A stretch of 64,000 nucleotides of DNA from Phlyctochytrium arcticum (Eukaryota; Chytridiomycota; Chytridiomycetes; Chytridiales; Chytridiaceae): positions 62,001-126,000 of the forward strand of contig JAHLKI010000045.1 in NCBI GenBank assembly GCA_025602905.1, given 5' to 3'. The notes under the pieces are model-generated. The model was not told the origin of the DNA, did no database searches, and saw nothing but the letters and a program-made list of their open reading frames with translations. Below, one piece after another: positions 43,896 to 53,825 of the stretch; the first letter of the stretch is position 1; each line of letters opens with the position of its first letter. The position numbers were made by a program, and so were the translations under genes.

Positions 43896-44890
43896 ACGAC
43901 CGAGTAGTCTCCAGGCGTACGAGGCGGTAAATCATGAGTCCGCCATCACCCACGTCGGTTCAAGTGAAGCCCCACTGTTCTGCGTTCGGAGACCCCTGAA
44001 ACGGGGGGCAGTCGGTAGTATGGCGCAAGCGTAGGGCATCCCCCTTGGCAGCTTGGGTTCGCAGTGGCGGCGAAAAACGGTGTAGTACGGCCGAGTAGTC
44101 TCTAAGCGTACGAGTGCGGTTGTTGGGGCATCCGTCAACTCCTTCTTTACAGCCTTTCGTAAAACTTCGATGCTGGAATCCTCGGTTTGATTTCAGACAA
44201 GGGTACGACCGAGTAGTCTCCAGGCGTACGAGGCGGTGAATCATAAAATGGACCGGCATAGTTTTCAATCCATTCACTAGCGGGGTCCCGTCGTCCAGGA
44301 TTTGACCGCGATGATCTTGACGGCTTGGGTTCGCTATGGCGGCGGAAAACGGTGTAGTACGGCCGAGTCTCTAAGCGTACGAGTGCGGTAGTTGGGGCAT
44401 CCATCAACTCCTTCTTGACATCCTCTCGGAAACAGTCGATGGTGGAATCTCCAGTGTGGTTCCAGGTAATCCATCACCCTCCGCACCAACCAACTGATAC
44501 CATACAGTACGACCGAGTAGTCTCTAGGCGTACAAGGCGGTGAATCATGAACCGACGGCTAGAGTTCGCTGTGGCGGCGGAAAGCGGTGTAGTACGGCCG
44601 AGTAGTCTCTAAGCGTACGAGTGCGGTAGTTGGGGCATCCATCAACTCCTTCTTAACATCTTCTCGGAAACAGTCGATGGTGGAATCTCCAAGGTAATCC
44701 GCACCAACCAACTGATACCATACAGTACGACCGAGCAGTCTCTAGGCGTACGAGGCGGTGAATCATGAACCGACGGCTTGAGTTCGCTGTGGCGACGGAA
44801 AACGGTGTACGGCCGAGTAGTCTCTAAGCGTACGAGTGCGAAAGTTGGGGCATCCATTAACTCCTTGTTGACATCCTTTCCGAAAAAAGT
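43825..44890 (-). repeat. Tandem array of five truncated CRN exon fragments
   Basis: A block encoding STIDCFREDVKKELMDAP (minus strand) recurs near 43830-43855, 44129-44160, 44396-44430, 44635-44670 and 44850-44885, at steps of about 300, 267, 239 and 215 bp. It matches STVDVFRKAVKKDLTDEP of the intact CRN at 47529. Each copy is followed on the minus strand by the short motif listed next, not by the rest of a CRN gene. So the unit is a truncated exon fragment that has been amplified locally. Confidence 0.6.
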
Positions 44891-45872
44891 CGATGTTGGA
44901 ATCTTCAGGTAAGCACTCGCCCTCCGCCGGTCCCCCCCGCCGATCCATACCTAAAAAACGCGGAAGACGAGGTTAGGATCTGTGTCAAAGACTGGAAAGA
45001 TATGACAATGAGCAATTCACCAATATTAGGACGAATTATAGCCTGAATCATTGCCTTCATCCAGAAGACGTTGATTCGGGAGGAATTAACCTATCGATTC
45101 TTCATCTTCAAATTCGAAAACGTCAGTCACTAAACTCCACACCAAAACCTGTACAAGAATCCTTGATACTTACTGATATTCCGGGTGCAGCGAAGCTCAT
45201 CAATGTAGACGTTGATGGGATAGTCTGGGGGTTCCTGGGGGAGAGCTTCACGGTCAAATTCGAAAACGTCAGTGACCACACTCCTCACTAAAACTTATGT
45301 AAGAATGCATGGTACTTACCAACATTCCATCTGTTGGGATTGCTGTCAACCGTGAGACTGACATGATTTCTGAAAGTGTCAACAGCCAGCGTTTGGACTT
45401 CAATGGGAAACGTGGCCGAAAACATGGTAGTTTGGTGATCCGCCGGCATGTTCAGCCTTGACAAGCTTGTACCACACTCCAAAGTGGTCATGTCTGCTGA
45501 CTGACAGCTAGACATTGACAGGTAAATGTTAAAGAACAGCGGGCAGTCGAAATGATTAGCAGAAAATTCACAGCAAGAACAAAATACGGAACACCGAGGG
45601 GAAAAGGGCCAGCGCAGCGGTCTTGCTCAAACTCAAAGCAATCAGGACGCGCGGACGGTATGTATCTTGCGTGGTCATGATCTTTGGCGGTGGATGAGAA
45701 TCTGAAATAAAAAAATAATCGGATCAGAGACTGGGTTCATGACAGGCAATGTGTGTGCAGAAAGAACATACCTCAATTCGATACCGTATTACGACCGAGT
45801 AGTCTCTAGGCGTCCGAGACGGCGAATGGTAGTGGAAAACAGAGTACGGCCGAGTAGTCTCTAGGCGTACGC
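43898..45872. repeat. Ten copies of a 25-bp motif (core CCGAGTAGTCTC)
   Basis: The motif CGACCGAGTAGTCTCTAGGC followed by GTACGAG occurs with few changes at about 43898, 44089, 44207, 44361 (three bases shorter), 44511, 44597, 44729, 44811, 45792 and 45848, all in the same orientation. Pairs alternate between a CGACC... and a CGGCC... form and between GAGGCGG and GAGTGCGG right flanks, so the real unit is a pair. It lies between the CRN exon fragments and also beyond them. Confidence 0.75.
45000..45515 (-). pseudogene. DEAD-box RNA helicase relic with duplicated exon-intron unit
   Basis: Minus strand: an ATG at 45515 opens 65 codons with LNMPADHQTTMFSATFPIEV, which contains the SAT motif (motif III) of DEAD-box helicases, and VDTFRNHVSLTVDSNPNRWN, up to a donor at 45319. 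The exon-plus-intron end is then repeated: PINVYIDELRCTRNIS precedes a second GTAAGTA donor at about 45180, and the two introns are clearly related (both contain CTGACGTTTTCGAATTTG). The rest of the helicase is missing. A captured fragment inside the CRN array. Confidence 0.5.
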
Positions 45873-46090
45873 ATGAATGGGTGGTGGTGGATGGGGTTCC
45901 GAGTCGGGAGGTGTGAAGTGGGAGTGGTAGAGTACACCCTATTTGAAAAAGTCTCAGTCTGTATCCTCCATCCAAACTAGATCCATCCTCTTACCTCCAG
46001 CCTCCTCCTTCCTTCACCTAAATCCTCCAAAAACGCCGAGCCGGGTCTTGACAGAAAAAAACTGGGACGGAAATCACCCCCTGCCTGAAT

Positions 46091-46113
46091 CCCCCCCCCC
46101 CCCCCCCCCCCCC
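46091..46113. repeat. Homopolymer of 23 C
   Basis: A run of 23 consecutive C flanked by TGAAT and AGAAAGAAAAAACCC. Its length in the assembly is likely approximate. Confidence 0.9.
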
Positions 46114-46704
46114 AGAAAGAAAAAACCCGAAATTGACAGGTGAGAGGCTTGCGCCCAAGTTGCGCGTGGGAGAAATGTCGGGTGCTGCGCGCATTCTCGT
46201 CAGCAGCTGCGCCATCTCACTCCGCTTTGCTTGCATTAAGTATATCTGAGAATGCAGGATATACAGAACAAAGTGGGTATTTTCTCCCCATTGTATATAA
46301 GGAGCTTGAGCGTCAATGACCAACGGTCACGGTAGGCAAAGATTGGCTTCAATTTGTTGTGAAAGCAAATAACTGATGAAGTTTGGATGACAAAAAAACA
46401 TTTATTGAGGATAGATACTACCAAAAAGGCACTCATATCACAACCAAAAAGACGACAGATCTCCATTCGCTGGGAACTTGCTAGCATCCGAAAAGACCGC
46501 GGGTATATGAACCGTTTTGGATGGTCTATCCGCTTGGTACTCGAAGAGATGGGTTGTCGAATTGCGGCTGGTGACTACGGACATCCGGCGATATTGAGAT
46601 CTCGAGCGTTGCGTTGGGGTTACTACTACCCAAAAACATGGTAGTAATCCCAACGCAAAAACCATATCGGAAGGTTACATTGTGGATGGATCACTCACAG
46701 GGCT

Positions 46705-47529
46705 TCATCTCCCAAAATATGCATCGATTCTCTTCCACAGGGCTTTACCTCCAAAATTTAAATCGATTCTCCTCGATGGGACAGTCGAATTCACCCTACA
46801 TGGGGTAACTGCAATAGTCGTAAATTGCTCCCTACCATTATCCTCCAAGGCGGTAAATGTCATCCTTCGAACTCCACTTTCAAATTTAAGCGCATCATGT
46901 CGTCGTTCAAACAGGACTTGAATAACTAAATCCTCGCCTGAATACGAGAATGGTTTTGGGTGGCTGGGGTCATGGTAGCCCAGATGGTTATGAGCCAGTT
47001 CGGTGAGTTGAGTGCTGATGTTCTCGAATGCATCATCACATGCGTCGCGGATAATTCCAAATACGCGCCAGAGGGATTGGGTGTTGGGAATATCTTAGGA
47101 AGCGGAAAATGATCAATAATTTACTCAAATAATGCCTCGAATTGTTTCATTCTTACCAGTAGTCGTCGCCATATGCACGCTATCCGGCACCACAACAAAA
47201 ACCGGGTCTTCAGGAGTATTCAAACTCCCCTTATCATCCCAAATCGACCCGAGCGTCACATCAACTTCCAGACACTGCTTTGACCCAGATGCGTCGTCCT
47301 GGTCCGCCTTGACTTGAGCTTTTTTCGTATAGACCATAAGGCGTAAGTGCGATACAGAGGTCAACAGAGGCTCATCCGTCAAGTCCTTCTTGACGGCCTT
47401 GCGGAAAACGTCTACGGTGGAAAGGCGAGAAATGGTCACTGAGGAAGGTGTTACTCCGGGTGGGATGTCGCCGTTGGGGTGGACCAGTTGATACCATACG
47501 TCGACGAGTGGAGTTATTTTTCTGGTCAT
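46705..47529 (-). CDS. Crinkler-like (CRN) effector-type protein
   Basis: Two exons on the minus strand, 47529-47157 and 47093-46705 (63-nt intron GTAAGA...TAAG), 253 residues. The N-terminal domain reads DVWYQLVHPNGDIPPGV, STVDVFRKAVKKDLTDEP, LRLMVYTKKAQVKAD, LEVDVTLGSIWDDKG and DPVFVVVPDS; this order (FR.AVK, L.hY.., L......, hhVVVP) is that of the ubiquitin-like header domain of Crinkler proteins of oomycetes and early-diverging fungi. Such proteins are exported or shuttle to host nuclei, and the header is followed by diverse C-terminal effector domains. The C-terminal part here (LGYHDPSHPKPFSYSGEDLV, ERRHDALKFESGVRRMTF, ending DAYFGR) is not one I can name. No classical signal peptide, which is common in fungal CRNs. 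It is the only member of the local family with an undamaged frame. Confidence 0.65.
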
Positions 47530-48757
47530 TTTTGGTTATTCTGCAGAGTGGTGTTGGGCCAACGTTGAGTGTTTGTCTGGTGTTTGGTGAACCGTGAGAG
47601 CGACTGACAGATAGCGTTATTCTCCCACACAAAATATCCACAATACATGTGTTGAAAATCGACCTAGGAAGTCATCTTCTGGTAGGATTGGATTCCATCT
47701 TAGTCTTAGAATCTCTTCCCCACATCTTTAATGTCTGAGTACCTGTCCCACTCTGTCCCGCATCTCTCATCTTGCATTATCCCCATCCCATATACTACCC
47801 CTGATCTATCCTTGACTGTCCCACATCAGAGTCTTAGCCAATTAGATTAGTCGAAGTGTATGATATATGGTTGAAGGGGAGTTGGGTCGCTCCTATAAAA
47901 GAAGGCGATCCAACGAGTCCCCAAATAATAACATGCCTATGAGTGCCTATCTCTTTCAATAGTGGGAGCGATGGACAGATAGCATATTGAGCCACACAGA
48001 AGATCCACAATACATGAATCTGTTGGATTGTGCCAGTCTTAGGCAGACATGGAACAAGGTACTGAGTAGAATTGCATAAAGATTGAGAAGGGGGATTGGG
48101 ATGACCCTGCTTTTATAGCCGCAGAGGTACCCCAGTCCCATATGTGTAAAGGTACAAATGGTGAAGAAAAACAGAGACACACAAGACACACGAGGTAGCG
48201 GACTGATCAAAAGTGACAAAGTGCAATAAGAAGGGAGACTACTGGGGAGACTAGACTATGTTCATGAGTGAATCAGATCCTACTCTACAACGCGTAACGC
48301 GTGGGAAACAGATGAGCCAGAAGTTCCAGCCGGAGACCAATCTTGCTCATGTGACTTGCCGTAGGCTGAAGCCAGATAGTCCAAGTATCGATGACCTCTC
48401 TCATGTTCCAACTAAGAAAGGTCACTGGTAGAGACAAGTTGGTATGAGGAAGCTTGTGATGATTGAGGATAACCTTCGAGGGGGAACCTCAGGATGCCTC
48501 TTTTTATATTGATAAATGTATGAGGTTCGACCTCTGCGGTCATGATACAATATGATGGCAAGATGATGCAGGACTAACTAAGACAACTGATAGTACTACA
48601 TGGATAAGAGATAACTAACTAATAAGGCATCTATGGTGGTAAACGGTGACGACGGTGGCAGACTGTCAGACGAAGACTCGGGACCTACAATCTTCAGATC
48701 TTGGCAAGTTTGCTTCGATGTAAGAGGAACGACGACTATCATCTAACACCAACAGAA
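47530..48757. other. CRN promoter region and spacer with duplicated segments
   Basis: Two related segments, near 47600-47660 and 47965-48025, share GACAGATAGC and TCCACAATACATG, a partial duplication of CRN 5'-flanking sequence. A plus-strand TATAAAAG lies at about 47891 and a minus-strand TATAAAAG at about 48113, but no gene follows either convincingly. Confidence 0.4.
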
Positions 48758-48829
48758 TCCGCATTGGTCCAGTGGTTAGGATCCCGCGCTTTCACCGCGG
48801 TGGCCGGGGTTCGATTCCCCGATGCGGAG
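48758..48829 (+). tRNA. trnE-UUC: tRNA-Glu (UUC anticodon)
   Basis: 72 nt forming a full cloverleaf. Acceptor stem TCCGCAT (48758-48764) pairs with ATGCGGA (48822-48828), discriminator G. D-arm with GGTCCAGTGGTTAGGATC, anticodon loop CTTTCAC with anticodon TTC, T-arm CCGGG-GTTCGATTC-CCCGA giving the T-psi-C box TTCGATTCC. A-box TGGTCCAGTGG and B-box GGTTCGATTCC are intact. No intron. Sequence is close to the eukaryotic nuclear tRNA-Glu. Confidence 0.96.
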
Positions 48830-48834
48830 CTACA

Positions 48835-48846
48835 TTTTTCTTTTTT
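48835..48846 (+). terminator. RNA polymerase III terminator of tRNA-Glu
   Basis: Two T runs (five and six T, separated by one C) begin 6 nt after the tRNA 3' end, a typical polymerase III stop. Confidence 0.8.
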
Positions 48847-49420
48847 GCACACCCCCCATCTTATGGGAGAGCCAGGCCTGCACCTTGTTTTTCTTTGTCG
48901 ATAGTTATTGGTACAAGTTATCAGTCTTGAAAGGATGCGTGGGGGATCGTCGGGTGGAGGCTTTTTGGAGCATCATGACGACAGGCGGGACAAGTTAATG
49001 GAACATGTGTGGAGCATTTTCGAGATCACAGGGTTAGTGGTGGTGTCAAACGTCAGTGACAGTTGTGCATACTCGTGAACGAAACGTTGGTTTGTGAGAA
49101 TATCCGTCTTTTTTTTGTATTCAAATCACAAAAAGAAAAAAACAAAAAAACAATATAGAGCAGCAAGACTCCCCAAAAAAGAGCAAAAGCAACCAAAGAG
49201 TATACAAAGAAAGAACAAGCAACAGGTATATATGTGTGTGATGTGGGAAGAAGTTGGGTATCTACGTAAGGCAAAATGGTATGTTTTTGTGTGTGTGTGT
49301 CCGGGGTGGGAAGCTGCCATGTGTGTGGGGGGGTGGTAAGAGAGGCAAAAGACTATACTGGATAAGCTTGTGTGATGTAGGCACAAAGAGAGACATGTGT
49401 GTACAGATAAGTGTAGTGCC

Positions 49421-50383
49421 TTAGAGATGATACCGACCGGCAGAGTCTTGGGCATCGGCCAGGATTTCCGAGAGAACTGCGTCAGGGAGGCGTTTGTGCG
49501 TGTCCTGATGATGGTGGTGGTGGTGAGCAGAGGTGCTGATGGTGGTTCCAGCGGCCGAGACGTGCAAGCCGAGTTGGCGACGACGGGAGTGGAGGGTGGA
49601 TGAGCGTTGATGGCGCACATGTTTTTGTTGCTTGCGTTGTTTGATGCGGAAGCGGTCATCATCAACATTGCACTCGACGTCGGCTTCCGAGCCGTCGCAG
49701 GGAGTGTTGTCCAACGGAGTGTCTAACGGAGTAGCAGCGGGGGTGATGCTGCTGTTGTGCGGGTTGGCCCATTGCAGCCATTTGGGGAGATGGGGAGGAG
49801 TCAGAGCTTCGTAAAACGTTGAGGGAGAAACGGGTGACGAAGATGGCGAGGAAGGTGAAGAAGAGAGGCGGTGGATGCGCTTAATCAAGCCCTTCAGGGA
49901 GGAAGATTTCCGAACCGATTGAGCGGGCTCAATGCGGATGGTGGTGGGTTGTTTGGTGGAGGAGGCGAGGGATTCCAGGTTGCCGCCTTTTGAGCCGACG
50001 CCATCATAAGTAGTGGGGTAGCGGGAGAGGAGCGGGCCGGGACAGGCAAAGCACGGTTCTTCTTGGTTCGTCGTAACGTAACCCGTTCCACTGCACTGCG
50101 GGCAGGTGTCGTCTTGAGTTTCGGGAAAAGTGTCGGGGAAGACGACGGGTTCAGCGGGAGGAGAGGGAAGACAGGTGCAGTTGTCGTTAGTCGTAGCAGC
50201 AGAAGGCAGCAAGTAGAGAGTGTGTGTCTGTTGTTGTTGGGGGATATTCAACGAGAGGGAGCCGGCCGACTTTTGGCGGAGGGTTTTTGGAGGAAGGGGA
50301 TTGCTGGAAGTTTTCTGGATGGCGGGGGTGGTCGTCGTCGTCAAAGTAGTAGTGGTGGTAGCCAGTGTTGTTGTCCAAGTCAT
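49421..50383 (-). CDS. Ser/Thr-rich protein with CxxCxGxG zinc-binding motif
   Basis: 320 residues from the ATG at 50383 (MTWTTTLATTTTTLT); the open frame extends further upstream but a TATA box lies between, so this start is preferred. Low-complexity Thr-rich N terminus, then DTCPQCSGTGYVTTNQEEPC followed by FACPG: the CxxCxGxG...CxxC arrangement is that of the DnaJ-type zinc ribbon, here as a single unit. Then SLKGLIKRIHRLSSSPSSPS, a basic amphipathic part, and a His run (HHHHHH) near the C terminus. It has no J domain, so it is not a DnaJ. Function unknown; fungal genes with this single DnaJ-like ribbon are usually unannotated. Confidence 0.55.
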   Translation of the reverse strand: MTWTTTLATTTTTLTTTTTPAIQKTSSNPLPPKTLRQKSAGSLSLNIPQQQQTHTLYLLPSAATTNDNCTCLPSPPAEPVVFPDTFPETQDDTCPQCSGTGYVTTNQEEPCFACPGPLLSRYPTTYDGVGSKGGNLESLASSTKQPTTIRIEPAQSVRKSSSLKGLIKRIHRLSSSPSSPSSSPVSPSTFYEALTPPHLPKWLQWANPHNSSITPAATPLDTPLDNTPCDGSEADVECNVDDDRFRIKQRKQQKHVRHQRSSTLHSRRRQLGLHVSAAGTTISTSAHHHHHHQDTHKRLPDAVLSEILADAQDSAGRYHL

Positions 50384-50454
50384 AATACAGGTTGTTGGTT
50401 TGAGGTTGTTTGGGGGTTTATGGAAGAGCGGGGGGGAGGTGAAGCCAGCGCCCC

Positions 50455-50461
50455 TTTTATA
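50455..50461 (-). promoter_or_regulatory. TATA box for the CxxCxGxG protein gene
   Basis: CTATAAAAGG on the minus strand, 72-78 bp upstream of the ATG at 50383; it supports that start over the longer open frame. Confidence 0.55.
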
Positions 50462-50469
50462 GCAGTCAC

Positions 50470-51571
50470 GCGCTGGAACCCACACATTGTGACTCGGAGA
50501 AAGCCACTTTCTCGGGCCTGTGCTTTTGGCGTGCTTTTCCGTCCTCGCCCTCTCGCACGTTTTCCTGCGGTTACTAATACCCATTCCATTGCAATCCCTT
50601 TACTAATTCTCATAGTCATGCTTAATGAATGCTCACTGCCCATATAATATCATACTCGAGATATGCTTCAAGTAAAAATGTTCACCACCCAAAAAAGATG
50701 CTCAAAGAAGGTTGTGATCGGGCGATCGGAGTCTGCTCTGCAGGCCGCGCGGGAGCACCACAACTCCAAGATAAAGTTGGCCGTGGCTTCGGCGGTGAAT
50801 TCTTGGCTCTCATTCATTTCTTAAACGCTTATGCCTCGCCACCACCGCTGATACTTATCAGACGCTCGCTCAGAGCCTGGAATGAAAAAGCGCAATGACT
50901 TTCATACACCTCGCCGCTCGCTCTCGAAACTTGCGCGAAATGAAATCAATGATTATTCCAAGAATGAGAATGCGCAGACAACCATTGTTCCACTTCGAAA
51001 ATGGGTCACGTGCCCACACGCCACTTCAAATCTAAAATCGCGCCACCCGGCTGCTCCCGCCCAATCAGCGGCCGACACCGGGTTCTTCAATCTGACTCAT
51101 GCAATGATTTCGATTTCGTGATTTCGAATTTTCGAATCGCGCGCTGAATGAATCGCGCGCAACTCCGCTGCCAGATCTACCAGTAAACCCAGAGGAAATC
51201 GGTGGAGAGGAAATAATGCTAAAGAAGGATGCGGTTCTATACCATGGCAATAAACAAATCTGAAGGTGCTTTCTAACTACGAGCAGCACCGAAAGGAATG
51301 AGGGACTGCAAGAGGAAGAATGTGGTAAAACAAAATGGTAAAGAATCAACGGGGTTTCGACGGGGGCCAAACGAAGCATTGCTTGCCCAAACTCTCCCTA
51401 CCAATTTTACTGCACCGCAATGCCAAACTCAAACGCACCATCCGCATCATCCGTCAGGTCAGGAGGATCATCAGGATCAAAGTAGGCTTTTTGAATGTGC
51501 TCCACCCCCTCACGAAAAAAAGTTTTTTAAATACTTAAAACAGGGCGGAGAAAGGTTCATATACGATCAGT
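50470..51571. other. Spacer, no supported gene
   Basis: Frames up to about 190 codons overlap the upstream part of the minus-strand gene or each other. Nothing recognised. Confidence 0.4.
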
Positions 51572-52345
51572 TTGAAAAGAAACTCTCTGTTCTTTGATTA
51601 CGAGGTGTTTTCGTTAAACATCCATCCCGCATCGGGAACCCCCGCAGTCAATGTCCGCGCTCCCTCTGCCGGCGTCAGGGATCTTGTGTCCCGTCTTCTG
51701 GAGCCTTGTATGGTCATGAACGCAAATGTATTCGAGGCGCCCAACAGCGAGATGGAGCCTTTTTTGGGAAATTCTCCTCTTGTCGCTGATCAACAACAAC
51801 GGTCCGTGTTGGGAATCAGCAAGAAAGTATCTGTGCTCAGGGGTCGGTATTTTGACCCGGTCTTTCGAGATACGTCCTCATCGGTTTCTAAATATTAGGC
51901 CGTACATCATAACTCTACTGTGTATCTCGATGAATTAACATTAAGATTTAGCGGTGATACGCTGTTGACCCTTCCAGCAGACCTTCCGGACAAGTCATTG
52001 TTATCGCGGGCGAAGCCTGATCTCATACTTGGATTTCATGACGGTATGCGTACTATGGAGGCCGATGCCGAGACCCCCGCCCTGGTCATTTCCGTACGCA
52101 ACAATGCTGCCTTTAAAAACATTGCAAACTGTGGGACTGTGCATTGCCCCCTTTTTCCGTTCTACGTCGAGGAGCGGAACCCGGACTTTGCATCTGAGTT
52201 CTATTGCCAGAACCAGCTGATAGGCGGTCTTCGGACAGCCTTGAATGCCTGGCGCCTGATTGACGGGGTGTCACAGTGCATGCTCATAAACCAATGGTTT
52301 ATGAGCATGCACTGTGACAGGGGTGGTTTACCTGTTAAGGATTAA
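51572..52345 (+). pseudogene. PD-(D/E)XK nuclease-like (DUF7924-type) gene with one internal stop
   Basis: One frame runs from 51572 to 52345 with a single TAG at 51896-51898. After the stop it reads LSRAKPDLILGFHDG, then CPLFPFYVEERNPDFASEFY and CQNQLIGGLRTALNAW. The order (sRxKPDhhhGh ... PFhxvE-x ... QN...G...hN) is that of the fungal restriction-endonuclease-like DUF7924 proteins. The usual E-x-K is here E-E-R, so the catalytic Lys is not obvious. The upstream part (RDLVSRLLEPCMVMNANVFE) has no start codon near its beginning. The C terminus runs into the palindrome at 52269-52319. Judged a decayed copy; family assignment moderate. Confidence 0.5.
52269..52319. repeat. Perfect 51-nt palindrome, 25-bp arms, one-base centre
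   Basis: Arms 52269-52293 and 52295-52319 are exactly complementary around the single base at 52294. The outer part contains the nested palindrome GCATGC and the centre AAACCAATGGTTT. The same centre, TAAACCAATGGTTTA, recurs at 52345-52359, and its reverse variant AAACCATTGGTT near 52623. Confidence 0.92.
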
Positions 52346-52449
52346 ACCAATGGTTTACTATGAATAGGGCAATCAGGGTTGCCGCCTGCCAGAAACAGCA
52401 CAAAACCCCTACAAAACCTGTCAAAATCACACCTTCTTCACCATACACA

Positions 52450-52609
52450 TTACACAGGATAATAAGTATGGTTTACACAGGATTATCGGATTACACAGGA
52501 TTACACAGGATTATCCTCACTGTCCAAAACCGCTCTAAACCCACACAAAACCTATCAAAATCAGCCATTTCCAAACATGTCATTCTTTCCAGATTACACA
52601 GGATTATCC
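52450..52609 (+). repeat. Five direct copies of TTACACAGGATTATC
   Basis: Copies start at 52450, 52473, 52491, 52501 and 52594; the 10-base core TTACACAGGA is invariant and three copies carry the full TTACACAGGATTATC. The last two close copies (52491, 52501) abut at 10-bp spacing, one helical turn. Confidence 0.85.
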
Positions 52610-52735
52610 TTGCTATTGCAGTAAACCATTGGTTGAACTATTAAGGGCTTGTATCAGTGCCTCTAGACCACACCATTTTATTCAAGCGACAACAACTTAT
52701 TACAACAATTTACTACAACAATCTGTTACAACGGT

Positions 52736-53182
52736 TTATTCTATCCTACTCCGTTTTGACACATGTTCCTCCACACTTTCCAACTCTTCTATATACACAT
52801 TTCTCATCCATACTTCTGTTTCCTTCATATGTGCTTCACGGATATCCATTGGTAAAGATTGCACATCCACTCTGTTCATTTTTCGAATTAGGAAATCCAA
52901 TGTCTTTTTCTGATTCCCATCCTTTATTGACACCTTGGTGATTCCCAGTTTCTTCATCTCCCGCTTGATATATTCGAGTGCTGCTGCGTGCTTCTTGACC
53001 ACTCGATCCGCGGCTTTAAACTCGTCAGATTGATCCAAATTGATAAGGTCGATAACTCGTTTTTCTAGGACATCCATTTCTGCTGCTCTTGTTGTGTAAT
53101 TTGTGCAGAATTTGGGGCATGCTTTCGCCCTTTTTATGCCTGGTTTAAAGCACATATCGATATACTTTTCTGGGCATTGCAT
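52736..53182 (-). CDS. Unrecognised small protein of the A+T-rich region
   Basis: Intronless, ATG at 53182, 148 residues. N-terminal Cys cluster (C3, C11, C22, C26 in CPEKYIDMCF and KACPKFC), then a long charged helical part (AAEMDVLEKRVIDLINLDQS, KKHAAALEYIKREMKKLGI) and an acidic end. Possibly a DNA-binding or structural protein; no family recognised. Codon use is A/T-ending, as in the neighbouring primase-helicase and unlike the host genes. Shares orientation with that gene. Confidence 0.55.
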   Translation of the reverse strand: MQCPEKYIDMCFKPGIKRAKACPKFCTNYTTRAAEMDVLEKRVIDLINLDQSDEFKAADRVVKKHAAALEYIKREMKKLGITKVSIKDGNQKKTLDFLIRKMNRVDVQSLPMDIREAHMKETEVWMRNVYIEELESVEEHVSKRSRIE

Positions 53183-53212
53183 ATTGATATCAAAATACTG
53201 CTTAAAGAATGT

Positions 53213-53445
53213 GAGTAGAAAGCCCTATCGACCTTTGGGCACTTTAAATCCTTCTTCTCCCAGATTTCCAGTTTTACAATGCTATGGAAAATCGCTCAAA
53301 ATTGTACCATTTTCAGCCATTTCACACCATTCACCAAATTGAGTAGAAAACCCTATCGACATGTGGACACTTCTGAACCTTCTTCAATAATATTTCCTGT
53401 TTTTTCAATGCTATACAAATTGCTCATTATTGTACCATTTTGCTA
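53213..53445. repeat. Two diverged direct repeats of about 105 bp, period 128
   Basis: Both start GAGTAGAAA(A/G)CCCTATCGAC (53213 and 53341) and share CAATGCTAT and ATTGTACCATTTT near their ends. They lie upstream of the minus-strand gene at 53182. Confidence 0.7.
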
Positions 53446-53446
53446 C

Positions 53447-53780
53447 CCTTTCTAAATGAACGCTCTTCATCATTCCTTCTGGACTAGTACACAATTTCTC
53501 CCTCTACATCAGTATGGAAAGGATGAATCTCATTTCTTCTGTTATGTGCAGAATTTCATCGACTTCATGGATGTCCAAATCTGGCTTTAGGATAAGACAA
53601 TGCCACTTTTGTCTATCCATGAAGTCGATGTTGCGGGGTAGGAAATGGATGATGAATGTAAAGATGCTCCGAAGTCCCTCTGCATCGCATATAAGTTTGA
53701 AATGTTATTCTTATCATGTAGAGTGCATTTGTCAGAAAACATGGAAAACATGGGCAATGTTGTCCATAATATCTGCCATC
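53447..53780 (+). repeat. Hairpin/promoter module, copy A
   Basis: A module of about 330 bp: CTTCATCATTCCTTCTGG, then a stem-loop (stem CATCGACTTCATGGAT at 53557-53572 against 53615-53630, a perfect 16-bp match), 42-base loop, then TGTAAAGATGCTCC (a degenerate TATA position), CTCTGCATC, and TAGAGTGCATTTGTCAGAAA. Copy A matches copy B at a shift of 379 bp. Confidence 0.75.
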
Positions 53781-53825
53781 TTTTTCATGGTTCAAATACT
53801 GCTTAAAATTGCGGCATTTTGCTGC

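Noticed and set aside
47956..48219. 87-codon minus-strand frame downstream of a TATAAAAG
   Set aside because: Starts upstream of any transcript that TATA box could give; sequence belongs to the duplicated CRN flank.
49126..49668. 180-codon minus-strand frame overlapping the end of the 50383 gene
   Set aside because: Out of frame with that gene, His/Thr-rich, no motif.
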